From the NCBI GenBank assembly GCA_947627575.1, contig CANQWN010000005.1, positions 1 to 64,000 on the forward strand: DNA of 64,000 bases. The letters are read 5' to 3'. The DNA comes from an uncultured Clostridia bacterium (GTDB lineage Bacteria > Bacillota > Clostridia > Christensenellales > Borkfalkiaceae). The position numbers and the translations under genes were made by a program. The notes under the pieces are model-generated. The model was not told where the DNA came from, made no database searches, and saw only the letters and a program-made list of their open reading frames with translations. Position 1 is the stretch's first letter, and every line of letters starts with the position of its first letter. Below are positions 1 through 8,834 of this stretch, in pieces.

Positions 1-125
1 AAGAAGTACAGTTTACGAATCCAAAAACAAGATTAGCTACATTTTTATCGAGCGTAAACAAAAGCCCTTTCTCTGTACCCTTTCCTTTTCCTATGCAGTT
101 GTCAGTTTCCTTCCGAAACTTGTAT

Positions 126-201
126 TCCGCTTTAGCTCAGTCGGTAGAGCATGCGGCTGTTAACCGCAGTGTCGTTGGTTCGAGTCCAACAAGCGGAGCC
201 A
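126..201 (+). tRNA. tRNA-Asn (GTT)
   Basis: A full cloverleaf is visible. The acceptor arms TCCGCTT and AAGCGGA pair, the anticodon stem TGCGG/CCGCA holds the loop CTGTTAA with anticodon GTT, and the T-loop reads TTCGAGT. The 3' CCA is encoded. It sits one base upstream of the 5S rRNA, so the two are probably co-transcribed. The 125 bases to its left show no gene I can support. Confidence 0.96.
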
Positions 202-202
202 T

Positions 203-318
<116 letters not shown>

Positions 319-322
319 TTTC

Positions 323-362
323 AAAAAATATGCAGTCACATAAGTGGCTGCATATTTTTTTT
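323..362 (+). terminator. Rho-independent terminator of tRNA-Asn/5S unit
   Basis: AAAAATATGCAG...CTGCATATTTTT forms a strong stem followed by a T run, a few bases after the end of 5S rRNA. Confidence 0.9.
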
Positions 363-699
363 GTAATGAGTTAGTAACCTATCCTCCCATATGGGAGGAC
401 GAGCGCGGATTTCTCAAAACAGCACAGTGCGCTGTTTTGCCGCGCGAGATGAGTGAGCGCATAAGCAAGGCGCGAACGGCGCCCGAGGCGGTTGTTTCCC
501 TTGCAACCGCCGAGAAAGGTAGTTGCCGGATTTCAAAAAATAAAACAGTCCACTCAATGTGGGCTGTTTTATTTTTGAATATTGCAGGCAGACGGGCTTA
601 ACTTCTGTGGCAAGCCGCAAAGTGCATTTTGCACGAAGCGGCTTTACACCTTTTGTTAAGCCGTTTATATTTAATATATTGTAATTTTCAACTCAAATT
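363..699. other. Gene-free stretch with nested hairpins
   Basis: No credible gene is seen. The stretch carries several short perfect inverted repeats: CCTCCCATATGGGAGG near 380, AAAACAGC/GCTGTTTT near 418-438, GCGGTTG/CAACCGC near 488-510, and AAGCCGC...GCGGCTT near 612-645. The short ORFs called here on both strands run through these hairpins and have no ribosome site or recognisable protein. Confidence 0.6.
517..577 (+). repeat. Duplicated 5S 3' tail plus second terminator
   Basis: Bases 517-542 are an exact copy of 305-330, which is the last ~14 nt of 5S rRNA plus the first bases of its terminator. It is followed by a different terminator stem, AAAATAAAACAG...CTGTTTTATTTT (535-576). The intervening 5S body is missing, so this is a remnant of a tandem 5S gene or a recombination scar. 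Confidence 0.75.
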
Positions 700-736
700 A
701 AAAGCTGTTGCAATTTATTTGCAACAGCTTTTTTTA
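700..736. terminator. Hairpin with T runs on both sides
   Basis: AAAAGCTGTTGCAA...TTGCAACAGCTTTTTTT is a perfect 12-14 bp stem with T-rich flanks. It can stop transcription coming from the 5S side, and it also lies downstream of the minus-strand XRE gene. Confidence 0.75.
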
Positions 737-854
737 TAGTGTGTTTAAAAATGCAAGTAAAAGTTGTTTTTGTTTGGGCGTAAGATTGGCAACGCGCAAT
801 AACAATTTGTCATTCAAAATTTGCGAAAAAGCAATTTCAAATTCGCCGTTGCCA

Positions 855-1067
855 TCAACGAAAGGGTTGCTCTTTAATCATAAGCAATTCATATATTGTC
901 ACTTCATACAGTTCGCAAAGTTTTTCAAGTTTTTCGTATTCGGGGCGGGATATATCGTTTTCCCAGTCGCTTACGCTTGATTGCCGTATACCAAATTGGT
1001 CGGCGACATATTTTTGGGTTAGCCCTTGCAGCTTCCTCAATTTTTTGAAATTTTCCCCATATGTCAT
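855..1067 (-). CDS. XRE/Cro-C1 family regulator
   Basis: A 70-residue single-domain helix-turn-helix protein. The HTH_3 pattern is clear: LRKLQGLTQKYVADQFGI (helices 1-2), then RQSSVSDWENDISRPEYEKL (recognition helix and following turn). It is divergent from the methyltransferase-like operon. The intergenic region carries two tandem palindromes over a consensus promoter, as expected of the controller proteins of restriction-modification loci. Role inferred: repressor or timing controller of the operon at 1149 and perhaps of itself. Size and context fit a C-protein-like regulator, but the DNA target is not proven. Confidence 0.88.
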   Translation of the reverse strand: MTYGENFKKLRKLQGLTQKYVADQFGIRQSSVSDWENDISRPEYEKLEKLCELYEVTIYELLMIKEQPFR

Positions 1068-1084
1068 AACCCAATTTTAACAAA

Positions 1085-1128
1085 TATGTGTTTTGCACAT
1101 TGACAAATATGTGCATTGCACATATAAT
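1085..1128 (+). promoter_or_regulatory. Consensus promoter with two palindromic operators
   Basis: TTGACA (1100-1105), 17-bp spacer, TATAAT (1123-1128). One palindrome, TATGTGTTTTGCACAT (1085-1100), lies upstream and touches the -35. A perfect one, TATGTGCATTGCACATA (1108-1124), fills the spacer. Protein bound at the second would block RNA polymerase. The half-site is ATGTGC/GCACAT and the sites are about 23 bp apart, close to two helical turns. Confidence 0.88.
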
Positions 1129-1148
1129 TATGTAAAGAGGTAGCCACA

Positions 1149-1868
1149 ATGGAAAGCGTAAAAAGTCAAACCAAATCGAAAGAGCGGGTGCGCGACCACG
1201 GCGAAGTTTTCACCGCCGAGCGCGAGGTAAAGGCAATGTGCGACCTCGTAAAAGAGGAGTGCGAGCGGATAGACAGCCGCTTTTTGGAGCCCGCCTGCGG
1301 CGACGGCAATTTCCTTGCCGAAATTTTAAAGCGCAAGCTCGGCGCAGTCGCTTTAAAATACAAGTCAAGCCCCGCCGACTACGAAAAAAACGCCGTACTT
1401 GCCGCAACAAGCATATACGGCGTGGATATTTTGCAGGACAACGTTGTCGCTTGCCGCGCCCGAATGTTCGAGATTTGGGATAAACATTATACCGCCCATT
1501 GCAAAAGCTATTGCAACGACCAAACGCGCGAAGCGGTAAAATTTATTTTACAAAAAAACATAGTCTGCGGCAATGCGCTAAGCCTCAAATGTGTAGACGA
1601 CAAGGGCGAGGATATTGCCCGACCGATAATCTTTTCCGAGTGGTCTTTCGTGTCCGATTCGCTTATAAAACGTCGCGATTTCCGCTTCGACGTCCTGTTA
1701 AAGGAAAACGCAGACCCCGAAATGTACGGCTTTCAACTGTCGCTTTTCGGCGACACCGCAGACGGCTCGGAGTATTGGATGATAGACCCCGTAACCAAAG
1801 AGCCTATCCCCAAACCCGTAAAGGAATTTCCGCCCGTGTATTTCAGGAGAGTGCAACAATATGACTGA
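1149..1868 (+). CDS. Methyltransferase-like protein lacking catalytic motif IV
   Basis: A 239-residue protein related to gamma-class N6-adenine DNA methyltransferases. Motif X-like GEVFTAEREV (~19-28) and motif I FLEPACGDGNF (~46-56, SAM binding) are good, and YGVDILQDNV fits motif II. Where the family has FDVVxxNPPY, this protein reads FRFDVLLKENAD, so the catalytic NPPY is gone. It ends about 70 residues later, without a target-recognition domain. Its stop overlaps the next start by 8 bp, so it is translated with the active methyltransferase downstream. Inferred role: a non-catalytic partner subunit, or a decayed duplicate. It is full-length and intact with host-like GC-rich codons, which favours the partner idea. 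Confidence 0.8.
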   Translation: MESVKSQTKSKERVRDHGEVFTAEREVKAMCDLVKEECERIDSRFLEPACGDGNFLAEILKRKLGAVALKYKSSPADYEKNAVLAATSIYGVDILQDNVVACRARMFEIWDKHYTAHCKSYCNDQTREAVKFILQKNIVCGNALSLKCVDDKGEDIARPIIFSEWSFVSDSLIKRRDFRFDVLLKENADPEMYGFQLSLFGDTADGSEYWMIDPVTKEPIPKPVKEFPPVYFRRVQQYD

Positions 1869-3405
1869 CAGCCTGTTTGAAAAGGTGTATAACCCCGATA
1901 TCTTAAATTGCATCGCCAACCTCTCCAACGACGAAGTGTTCACGCCGCCAAAAATAGTCAACGAAATGCTTGATATGTTGCCCGCGAAGCTGTTTGAGGA
2001 CCCGAATACAAAGTTTTTGGACCCCGCCTGCAAAACGGGAGTGTTTTTGCGGGAGATCGCCAAGCGGCTTATAAAGGGACTGCAAAATAAAATCCCCGAC
2101 CTTAACGAGCGGCTTAATCATATTTTTAAAAATCAACTCTACGGCATAGCCATAACCGAGCTGACAAGCCTGTTATCCCGCCGAAGCCTGTATTGCAGCA
2201 AATACCCCAACGGAAGCTATTCTGTGTGCAAATTCGGCACGGCGGAGGGCAATATCCGCTTCAAGCGCATAAGGCACAAGTGGAGCGGCGGCAAGTGCGC
2301 GTTTTGCGGCGCAAATAAAGAGCAGTACGAGCGCGGCGACGAGCTGGAAACGCACGCATACGAATGGATACACACCGTTCACCCGGAGGAGATTTTTAAT
2401 ATGAAATTCGACGTAATAATCAGCAACCCGCCGTATCAACTTTCCGACGGCGGCGGCACAGGAGATAGTGCAAAACCTATTTATCAACTCTTTATTCAAC
2501 AATCAAAAAAACTATTGCCTAGATATATTATAATGATTGTCCCTTCAAGGTGGATGAAAGGAGGTAAGGGGTTACAGACATTTAGAGAAGAGATGATTGC
2601 TGATACGCGAATAAAATATATTCATGATTTTGAGGATGCAAATGAATGCTTTGCAGGACTACATATTGACGGAGGCGTTAATTATTTTTTATGGGATAAA
2701 GATTATAACGGTAAAGTCGAGTATATTTATAAGCCAAAAGATAGTGAAGCATTTTTAACTCATAGATTTTTATATAATGGGGTTTCTGATACAGTAATCA
2801 GGGATTATAGGCAAATGTCTATTATTGAAAAAGCCTCTAATGGAGTTCGTTTTAGTAGTATTGTGTCTACAAGGAATCCGTATGGCTTTTCTGCTGATTT
2901 ATTTAATGAACCTATGCGTTATTCTTATGCAAATTTGTCGGAAGAGTATTTCACTGATTCCTATAAAATTTACGGTGTTCGAGGCATAAAAGGTGGCGCA
3001 CGTAGAGTTATAGGATATGTTAATTTTGATAGAAAAGCCGATAAAGATAACAATTTATGTTTGTATAAATTATTTTTCTCAAAAGCGTATATGACAACCT
3101 CAACTGTGCCGCCAGAAGTAATTGTTGCCAAACCCAATGAAATATGCACAGAAACATTTTTGCAGATAGGCGGCTTTAAAGGGGAAATGCAAGCGGTAAA
3201 TTGCTTGTCTTATATTAAAACGAAATTTTTTAGAGCTTTGCTGTTTTATAACAGACATTCGTTAAATATATCGAAAGAATCTTTTAATTTGATACCCATG
3301 CAAGACTTTTCCAAACCGTGGACGGACGAGGAGTTATATAAAAAATATAATTTAACCGAGGAAGAAAAAAATTTTATTGAAAATATGATACGTCCTATGG
3401 AGTAA
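1861..3405 (+). CDS. Eco57I-type N6-adenine DNA methyltransferase
   Basis: A 514-residue methyltransferase. It has EVFTPPKIVNEML (~23-35), motif I FLDPACKTGVF (~56-66), motif IV VIISNPPYQL (~184-193), then a target-recognition half. It overlaps the preceding gene by 8 bp. A Cys-rich insert (CAFCGANKEQ, ~140s) may bind zinc. Base composition changes abruptly at about 2460-2480: the N-terminal catalytic half is GC-rich like the host, the C-terminal half is AT-rich. That suggests the recognition half was replaced by recombination. It likely modifies the site cut by the GIY-YIG/helicase protein at 4944. Confidence 0.88.
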   Translation: MTDSLFEKVYNPDILNCIANLSNDEVFTPPKIVNEMLDMLPAKLFEDPNTKFLDPACKTGVFLREIAKRLIKGLQNKIPDLNERLNHIFKNQLYGIAITELTSLLSRRSLYCSKYPNGSYSVCKFGTAEGNIRFKRIRHKWSGGKCAFCGANKEQYERGDELETHAYEWIHTVHPEEIFNMKFDVIISNPPYQLSDGGGTGDSAKPIYQLFIQQSKKLLPRYIIMIVPSRWMKGGKGLQTFREEMIADTRIKYIHDFEDANECFAGLHIDGGVNYFLWDKDYNGKVEYIYKPKDSEAFLTHRFLYNGVSDTVIRDYRQMSIIEKASNGVRFSSIVSTRNPYGFSADLFNEPMRYSYANLSEEYFTDSYKIYGVRGIKGGARRVIGYVNFDRKADKDNNLCLYKLFFSKAYMTTSTVPPEVIVAKPNEICTETFLQIGGFKGEMQAVNCLSYIKTKFFRALLFYNRHSLNISKESFNLIPMQDFSKPWTDEELYKKYNLTEEEKNFIENMIRPME

Positions 3406-3437
3406 ATTGAAAAATAATTATAAAAAGGAGGGGAATA

Positions 3438-3611
3438 ATGAATTTAATTGATGAATTGATTATGGGTGAAGCAAAAAAGCTAACGATGCAAAATGTTGTA
3501 GATATGTTTTGTCCTAAAAATTCGTATATGAATATATGGCTAACTCAATGTGTTAATTTTTTTGCTACCTGCGACAAAATAAAAACTTTTACTGATTACA
3601 TAAGGTATTGA
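3438..3611 (+). CDS. Small unknown protein in the methyltransferase operon
   Basis: A 57-residue ORF too short for the track. It starts at ATG 3438 after a very good ribosome site (AAAGGAGGGGAATA) and ends TGA 3609-3611. The sequence starts MNLIDELIMGEAKK and ends FTDYIRY, with no recognisable motif and three cysteines. It is AT-rich like the 3' half of the gene before it. It may be a real small protein or the start of a once longer gene whose remainder was lost. Confidence 0.5.
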   Translation: MNLIDELIMGEAKKLTMQNVVDMFCPKNSYMNIWLTQCVNFFATCDKIKTFTDYIRY

Positions 3612-3659
3612 TATGCCAAATTCATTTTTCACATGATTTAAGATTTAATGTTTTTATAA

Positions 3660-3692
3660 CAAAAAAAGGGAGACAGACGCATCTGCCTCCCA
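3660..3692 (-). terminator. Terminator for the Abi gene
   Basis: Read on the minus strand, GGGAGGCAGA...TCTGTCTCCC is followed by TTTTTTT. It lies about 155 bp beyond the stop of the Abi_2 gene. On the plus strand no T run follows, so it is directional. Confidence 0.8.
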
Positions 3693-3845
3693 AAGTGTAG
3701 TCTGATTTTTAAAATCTAAACGTCCACCTCAATTCAATAATATTATATGCTATTTTGATAAAAAAATCAAGCAACTTATTAAATTTATTTGAGATTTGTC
3801 AAGTTTTTTTAGCATTTTTTAGTAATTTTTATTTATTTAATGCCA

Positions 3846-4874
3846 TTATATTGATGCTTTCGCATATTTGATTTTAAAGGAAATATCTCCTTGTACAATT
3901 TTTTTGTAAATTGTTGCGGGAACTGCCTTGCTGAAATTCAAAAAAATTGTTTCAAATTCGGAAATTTGCTTTTTGAGCTCTGCTTTAGAGATTCCTAACG
4001 CTTTCAGCAGATAAATAATTAATAAAAAATAATCAATTATCTGCTGAAAATCTACTTGCGTATTCCGTCCAAAATAGGGATTAGGGGCGGGTAAATTGTA
4101 AATCTGCATTAAATATGTGTTAAGTAACTTGGGTATGCCATAAGACCTTCTGGATTGGTCGTTAAATCTGACATCAAATATAGGGCTGTTATGAGCTATT
4201 GCATTTCGCAAATCTTTCATGGCATATATCATATAGCCGAGAATTGCGCCGTTTGTATTCATGCCTTTTGGGATCTTAAGACTTTCGCAAATCTCTAGCT
4301 TTATTTTTCGGTTTAAACAATCGTAAAATTTGCCGAATTCGCCCAGTGTCAAAAATTCAAAAATGCCCCACAGGGGAACCATTTTGTTATTGTTATAAAA
4401 ATGTTGCACAATCGGTGACGATACATTTTGGGAAATATCTGAATAAATCTGCTTGCGTAAATCAAGCTTATCTTTTAAAGCTTTTTTATATCCGTCTGTT
4501 CCTACAGTGTGGTCTAAATGCGCATTTAAGGTTTGCACAAATATGGTACTGAAATCACAATTATCGGAATTATCCAAGGTTGCTTGCAAAACTCTATTTT
4601 TTAAGGCGGTTTCAATAAACATAATATGAGGATAAAACCAACCTTTTAACTTCATATCAAAGTCATAAACTGCTTTTAATTGGTCAAATTCATTATACGG
4701 AATAGGCATACTTGAATATTTACAAAAACGGTATCCCTTATACCCATGGTAGTAGCCTATATTTTGCAGGTCGCGCTTGTTTTTAGAGCCGCTTATTTTA
4801 ATACCCTTATTGCGAAGATGTTTCATTAAAGCGTTTGTTGATTTTGACTTTGAGCTTGATGAAGAACTTTTCAT
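3846..4874 (-). CDS. Abi_2 / AbiD-F family abortive infection protein (HEPN)
   Basis: A 342-residue protein. The N-terminus is Ser/Lys-rich, then comes the family signature: LMKHLRNKGI, NIGYYHGYKGYRF, YNEFDQLKAVYDFDMKLKGWFYPHIMFIETALKNR. Further on are PLWGIFEFLTLGEFGKFY and the HEPN RNase motif RNAIAHN (Rx4H, ~232). Abi_2 proteins are phage-resistance factors, and their HEPN motif points to RNA cleavage after infection. The gene is inserted on the opposite strand between a methyltransferase and its putative restriction partner, and is AT-rich. Target and trigger are unknown. Confidence 0.9.
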   Translation of the reverse strand: MKSSSSSSKSKSTNALMKHLRNKGIKISGSKNKRDLQNIGYYHGYKGYRFCKYSSMPIPYNEFDQLKAVYDFDMKLKGWFYPHIMFIETALKNRVLQATLDNSDNCDFSTIFVQTLNAHLDHTVGTDGYKKALKDKLDLRKQIYSDISQNVSSPIVQHFYNNNKMVPLWGIFEFLTLGEFGKFYDCLNRKIKLEICESLKIPKGMNTNGAILGYMIYAMKDLRNAIAHNSPIFDVRFNDQSRRSYGIPKLLNTYLMQIYNLPAPNPYFGRNTQVDFQQIIDYFLLIIYLLKALGISKAELKKQISEFETIFLNFSKAVPATIYKKIVQGDISFKIKYAKASI

Positions 4875-4943
4875 TTGCTTACCTCTAAATAGATATTATC
4901 ACAGATTTTGGTTTTTGACAAACAAATTAAAGGAGTATGTATA

Positions 4944-7547
4944 ATGCCAACTCAATTTTTTACCCCGCGGCCAAAAGTTACGCCCACAATATACGTCTAT
5001 TCCTTGCCGGAAGTATCCTCGCATAAGGGCTACATAAAAATAGGCTACACAAACCGCACTGCCGAACAGCGGATAAAAGAACAGACGCATACAAGCGGTT
5101 TAAAAGTGCAGATACTCTTGCAGGAATCGGCAATGAAGCCCGACGGCACGGTCGTTACCGATAAGGCGGTGCACGCCCTTTTGCGGCGCAAGGGCTTTAA
5201 ACAGCTGAACGAGGGCGAGGACAAAAACGAGTGGTTCAACTGCACGGTAAGCGACGTTATAATCGCCATAAACGAACTTCGCGACGGCATAGTTACCGAG
5301 GAAAACCGCACCCAGACCTTTAAAATGCGGCAGGAGCAGGCGGAAGCGGTTAAAAGAACGGAGGAGTATTTCAGGGCGATAAAAGCGGAGTCACCCGAAA
5401 AAACACCCAAGTTTTTGTGGAATGCCAAAATGCGTTTCGGCAAGACTTTTGCCGCCTATAACCTTGCAAAAGATATGGGGTTTAAGCGCGTTCTGGTGCT
5501 TACTTTCAAGCCCGCGGTGGAGTCGGCATGGCGGGAAGATTTGACCACACACGTCTATTTTGAGGGTTGGCAGTTTGTTTCCAACAAGGATGCGCACGAC
5601 AGAAAACTCAACATAGACGAGCAATTCGCGGCGGCGGACAAGTCCCGACCGATAGTCGTGTTCGGTTCTTTTCAGGACCTGCTCGGCACAAACGAAAGCG
5701 GCGGCATTAAGGCAAAAAACGAGTTTATTCACTCTACAAACTGGGACTTGGTAATATTTGACGAGTACCATTTCGGTGCGTGGCGGGAAAACGCAAAAAA
5801 GTTGTTTGAAAACTTCGACGAGGAAGCCGAAAGCGACTTCGATATGGAAAAATACAAGCTCGACGAGGCGGACAACGCCTGGAACGAGAGCTTTTTGCCC
5901 ATAACGACGAGTTATTATCTGTTTTTATCGGGTACGCCTTTCCGCGCGCTGAACAGCGGGGAATTTATAGAAGAGCAGATTTTCAATTGGACGTACTCCG
6001 ACGAGCAGAACAGAAAGGCGACGTGGCAGGGCGAAAACAACCCCTATGCCGCACTGCCGAAGATGGTTATGCTTACTTACCGCATACCCGAAAGTATACG
6101 CCGTATTGCCCAACAGGGCGAGTTTGACGAGTTTGATTTGAATGTGTTTTTCTCGGCAAAGGGCAAGGGGGAAGAAGCAAAGTTTGTCTATGAAAGCGAA
6201 GTTCAGAAGTGGCTTGATTTGATACGCGGTTCATATTTACCCGCGAGTATGGACGATTTAAAGCTCGGGCAGGACAAACGCCCGCCTATGCCCTATTCGG
6301 ACGCGCGGCTGTTGGAATCGCTTACGCACACCCTGTGGTTTTTGCCCAACGTGGCAAGTTGCTACGCAATGGCAAATCTTTTAAAACAAAAGCAAAATTC
6401 ATTTTATCACGACTATAAAATAATCGTTTGCGCAGGCACGGGCGCTGGGATTGGGCTGGACGCTTTACGCCCCGTAAAAACGGCTATGGACAACCCGTTG
6501 CAGTCCAAAACCATAACGCTATCCTGCGGCAAACTCACCACGGGTGTTACCATAAGACCGTGGACGGGCATTTTTATGCTGCGCAATTTGAAGTCGCCCG
6601 AAACGTACTTTCAGGCGGCGTTCCGCGTTCAATCGCCGTGGGAGATTGTGGACGACGACGGAAAGCGGCGCATAATGAAAGAGGAGTGCTACGTCTTTGA
6701 TTTCGCGCTCGACAGGGCGCTTCGGCAAATTGCCGATTATTCCTGCCGCCTGAATGTGGAGGACGTCAGCCCCGAAAAGAAGGTCGGGGAATTTTTGAGC
6801 TTTTTACCCGTTTTGGCTTACGACGGAAGCACGATGAAACAAGTGAACGCGCAGGACGTCCTCGATATTGCGATGGCGGGTACCAGCGCAACTTTGCTTG
6901 CAAGGCGGTGGGAATCCGCTTTGCTTGTAAACGTAGATAACGAAACGCTAAAACGGCTGTTAAACAACACACAGGCGATGGAAGCGCTTGAAAAGATTGA
7001 GGGCTTCCGCTCCCTCAATTCCGATATTGAAACGATAATTAACAAGTCGGACGCGGTAAAAAAGGCGAAAAAAGAGGGGGATAAACTCACCCCCACGCAG
7101 AAGAAAGAGCTTTCCGACGAGGAAAAGGAATATAAATCGCGCCGCAAAAAGATACAGGAAAAGCTGATAAAATTTGCAACGCGCATACCCGTGTTTATGT
7201 ACCTCACCGACTACCGCGAGCAGACGCTTAAAGACGTTATCACACAGTTGGAGCCGGGGCTTTTCAAAAAGGTTACGGGGCTGGACGTCAAGGATTTTGA
7301 CCTCTTGTGTACGCTGGGCGTGTTCAATTCAAGCCTTATTTCGCAGGCGATTTTCAATTTCAGAAGGTATGAGGACGGCTCGCTTTCATACACGGGCATC
7401 GATATGCACAAGGATGAGGACGTCGGCGGCTGGGACACCGTTTTAAAGCGCGAGGAGTACGAAAAGCTGTTTTTCAACCAACAGTCAACTATGGAACTTG
7501 CCGATTTTTCGGCAGTTATCAAATCGGCGGAAAAGTTGCCCAATTAA
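4944..7547 (+). CDS. GIY-YIG nuclease fused to SF2 helicase (restriction subunit)
   Basis: About 867 residues from ATG 4944, chosen because AAAGGAG lies just upstream; the track start at 4908 adds 12 residues without a site. The N-terminal ~100 residues match the T5orf172/MUG113 branch of GIY-YIG nucleases (TIYVYSLP...GYIKIGYTNRTAEQRIKEQ, later NEWF). Then come Walker A AKMRFGKTF, DEAD-like VIFDEYHFG, motif III LFLSGTPFRAL and motif VI-like FQAAFRVQ, followed by a helical C-terminal region. This is the architecture of an ATP-dependent restriction enzyme that places the nuclease first. It is the likely partner of the methyltransferase pair at 1149-3405, separated from it by the Abi gene. Confidence 0.87.
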   Translation: MPTQFFTPRPKVTPTIYVYSLPEVSSHKGYIKIGYTNRTAEQRIKEQTHTSGLKVQILLQESAMKPDGTVVTDKAVHALLRRKGFKQLNEGEDKNEWFNCTVSDVIIAINELRDGIVTEENRTQTFKMRQEQAEAVKRTEEYFRAIKAESPEKTPKFLWNAKMRFGKTFAAYNLAKDMGFKRVLVLTFKPAVESAWREDLTTHVYFEGWQFVSNKDAHDRKLNIDEQFAAADKSRPIVVFGSFQDLLGTNESGGIKAKNEFIHSTNWDLVIFDEYHFGAWRENAKKLFENFDEEAESDFDMEKYKLDEADNAWNESFLPITTSYYLFLSGTPFRALNSGEFIEEQIFNWTYSDEQNRKATWQGENNPYAALPKMVMLTYRIPESIRRIAQQGEFDEFDLNVFFSAKGKGEEAKFVYESEVQKWLDLIRGSYLPASMDDLKLGQDKRPPMPYSDARLLESLTHTLWFLPNVASCYAMANLLKQKQNSFYHDYKIIVCAGTGAGIGLDALRPVKTAMDNPLQSKTITLSCGKLTTGVTIRPWTGIFMLRNLKSPETYFQAAFRVQSPWEIVDDDGKRRIMKEECYVFDFALDRALRQIADYSCRLNVEDVSPEKKVGEFLSFLPVLAYDGSTMKQVNAQDVLDIAMAGTSATLLARRWESALLVNVDNETLKRLLNNTQAMEALEKIEGFRSLNSDIETIINKSDAVKKAKKEGDKLTPTQKKELSDEEKEYKSRRKKIQEKLIKFATRIPVFMYLTDYREQTLKDVITQLEPGLFKKVTGLDVKDFDLLCTLGVFNSSLISQAIFNFRRYEDGSLSYTGIDMHKDEDVGGWDTVLKREEYEKLFFNQQSTMELADFSAVIKSAEKLPN

Positions 7548-7551
7548 AAAA

Positions 7552-7592
7552 ACGTGTGAAGCCGCGACGTAAGTCGCGGCTTCCACTTTTTT
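7552..7592 (+). terminator. Terminator after GIY-YIG/helicase gene
   Basis: GAAGCCGCGAC-GTAA-GTCGCGGCTTC stem followed by CACTTTTTT, directly after the stop codon. Confidence 0.92.
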
Positions 7593-7640
7593 AAAAGATA
7601 AGCAATTTTAAATTAATCGCTATATATTAAAGAAAAACGG

Positions 7641-8834
7641 CTATGCTGAATTTTTCTGTTTTAAGTAAATATTTGTAAATACAATATAAACAGTGCACCA
7701 AATCAGCGAAAGGATAAGCAAGCCTGCAAAATAGGGTAAGACGTTGCAAGACCAACCTAAACCTATTTGCGGGATATTTAAAAGTATAACAGATAAGATA
7801 CATATGAAATAAAGAACGGTGCATACATAAGGTTTAACCGCTTTTTTATTTTTTCTCTTTTTTACGGCTTTTACTTTTGTTTCTTGCGCTTTGTTTGTGG
7901 GATTTAATATCGCATCAGGTATCGAAAGTATGTGGGACGAGCATATATTGAAAGCCGTAACGGGCAAATAAATAATCAGCGAGTTCAGAAGCGTAAATAA
8001 CAGGCTTGAAAAAGAAAAGGAATTTACAATAATTGCGCTGATAACGGAACCTATGTTTGCGGAATATAAAAACGCCCGCGAAAGAGGTATTTGCGTCAAT
8101 ACGCAAGCCGAAAGAACACAAAAACCAAAATTTAAATAATTGAGAATTACCTGTTTTACAAGGCGTTCTTCTTTGATTTTCTTTTTCTTTGATATTGTTG
8201 AAAATACCAAACATAAAACCGCGGTACAAAGCGCAAACAATGTGCCTACATTCATACCTATACCCGCTACATTGCCTACGTAAAAGTAACTTTCGCCTAC
8301 CCCGCCCGAGGTGTTGCATAAATAACCGGTTATCAGGTATATATGTCCGTTGCATATAACCGATCTTAAAAGCAGTTTTATAACTTTGTCGGTTTGTCTT
8401 TTTGCAAGTTTTACAATGCCGTAAATGATAAATATAGTTTGTATCGTAAGTATGATTACGGTCATTCCGAAGGCAAAAACGTCCTGAATGATTCCGTAAA
8501 TTCCAATTGCATTTTCTGCGTCCGCATTGTCGAGGGCTTTGAAAAAATCACTTATACGGTTTAACTCCGTATTCGCAAAAGAAAAGCAATTTACGGTTTT
8601 ACCGTATATTTTATTTCCGCCGAAAATTATTACAGGGCGCGAATAGCAGAATACGGTAAGAAAAAACATCAACAGCATTGCAAAAAATGCCGTTAAAGAG
8701 AATATTACTTCGTATTTGTTAAATTTTCTTTTACCCGGAACGCCGTAAATCGCGCATAGCTGTTCATAAGTGGGGTGATTGTTTTCTTCAACTGCGGCGC
8801 TTTCGGCTTTTTCATCATTGTGTGTTTCAATCAT
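7641..8834 (-). CDS. Multi-spanning membrane protein of unknown function
   Basis: A 397-residue protein. An acidic ~40-residue cytoplasmic head is followed by a strong membrane segment (VIFSLTAFFAMLLMFFLTVFC, ~44-64), an extracytoplasmic loop of ~60 residues, then about seven further hydrophobic spans and a basic Lys-rich loop near the C-terminus. I do not recognise a family. It is the last of three co-oriented genes; its ATG overlaps the stop of the lipoprotein gene by 4 bp, so they are translationally coupled. The set looks like an envelope-located functional unit. Confidence 0.75.
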   Translation of the reverse strand: MIETHNDEKAESAAVEENNHPTYEQLCAIYGVPGKRKFNKYEVIFSLTAFFAMLLMFFLTVFCYSRPVIIFGGNKIYGKTVNCFSFANTELNRISDFFKALDNADAENAIGIYGIIQDVFAFGMTVIILTIQTIFIIYGIVKLAKRQTDKVIKLLLRSVICNGHIYLITGYLCNTSGGVGESYFYVGNVAGIGMNVGTLFALCTAVLCLVFSTISKKKKIKEERLVKQVILNYLNFGFCVLSACVLTQIPLSRAFLYSANIGSVISAIIVNSFSFSSLLFTLLNSLIIYLPVTAFNICSSHILSIPDAILNPTNKAQETKVKAVKKRKNKKAVKPYVCTVLYFICILSVILLNIPQIGLGWSCNVLPYFAGLLILSLIWCTVYIVFTNIYLKQKNSA

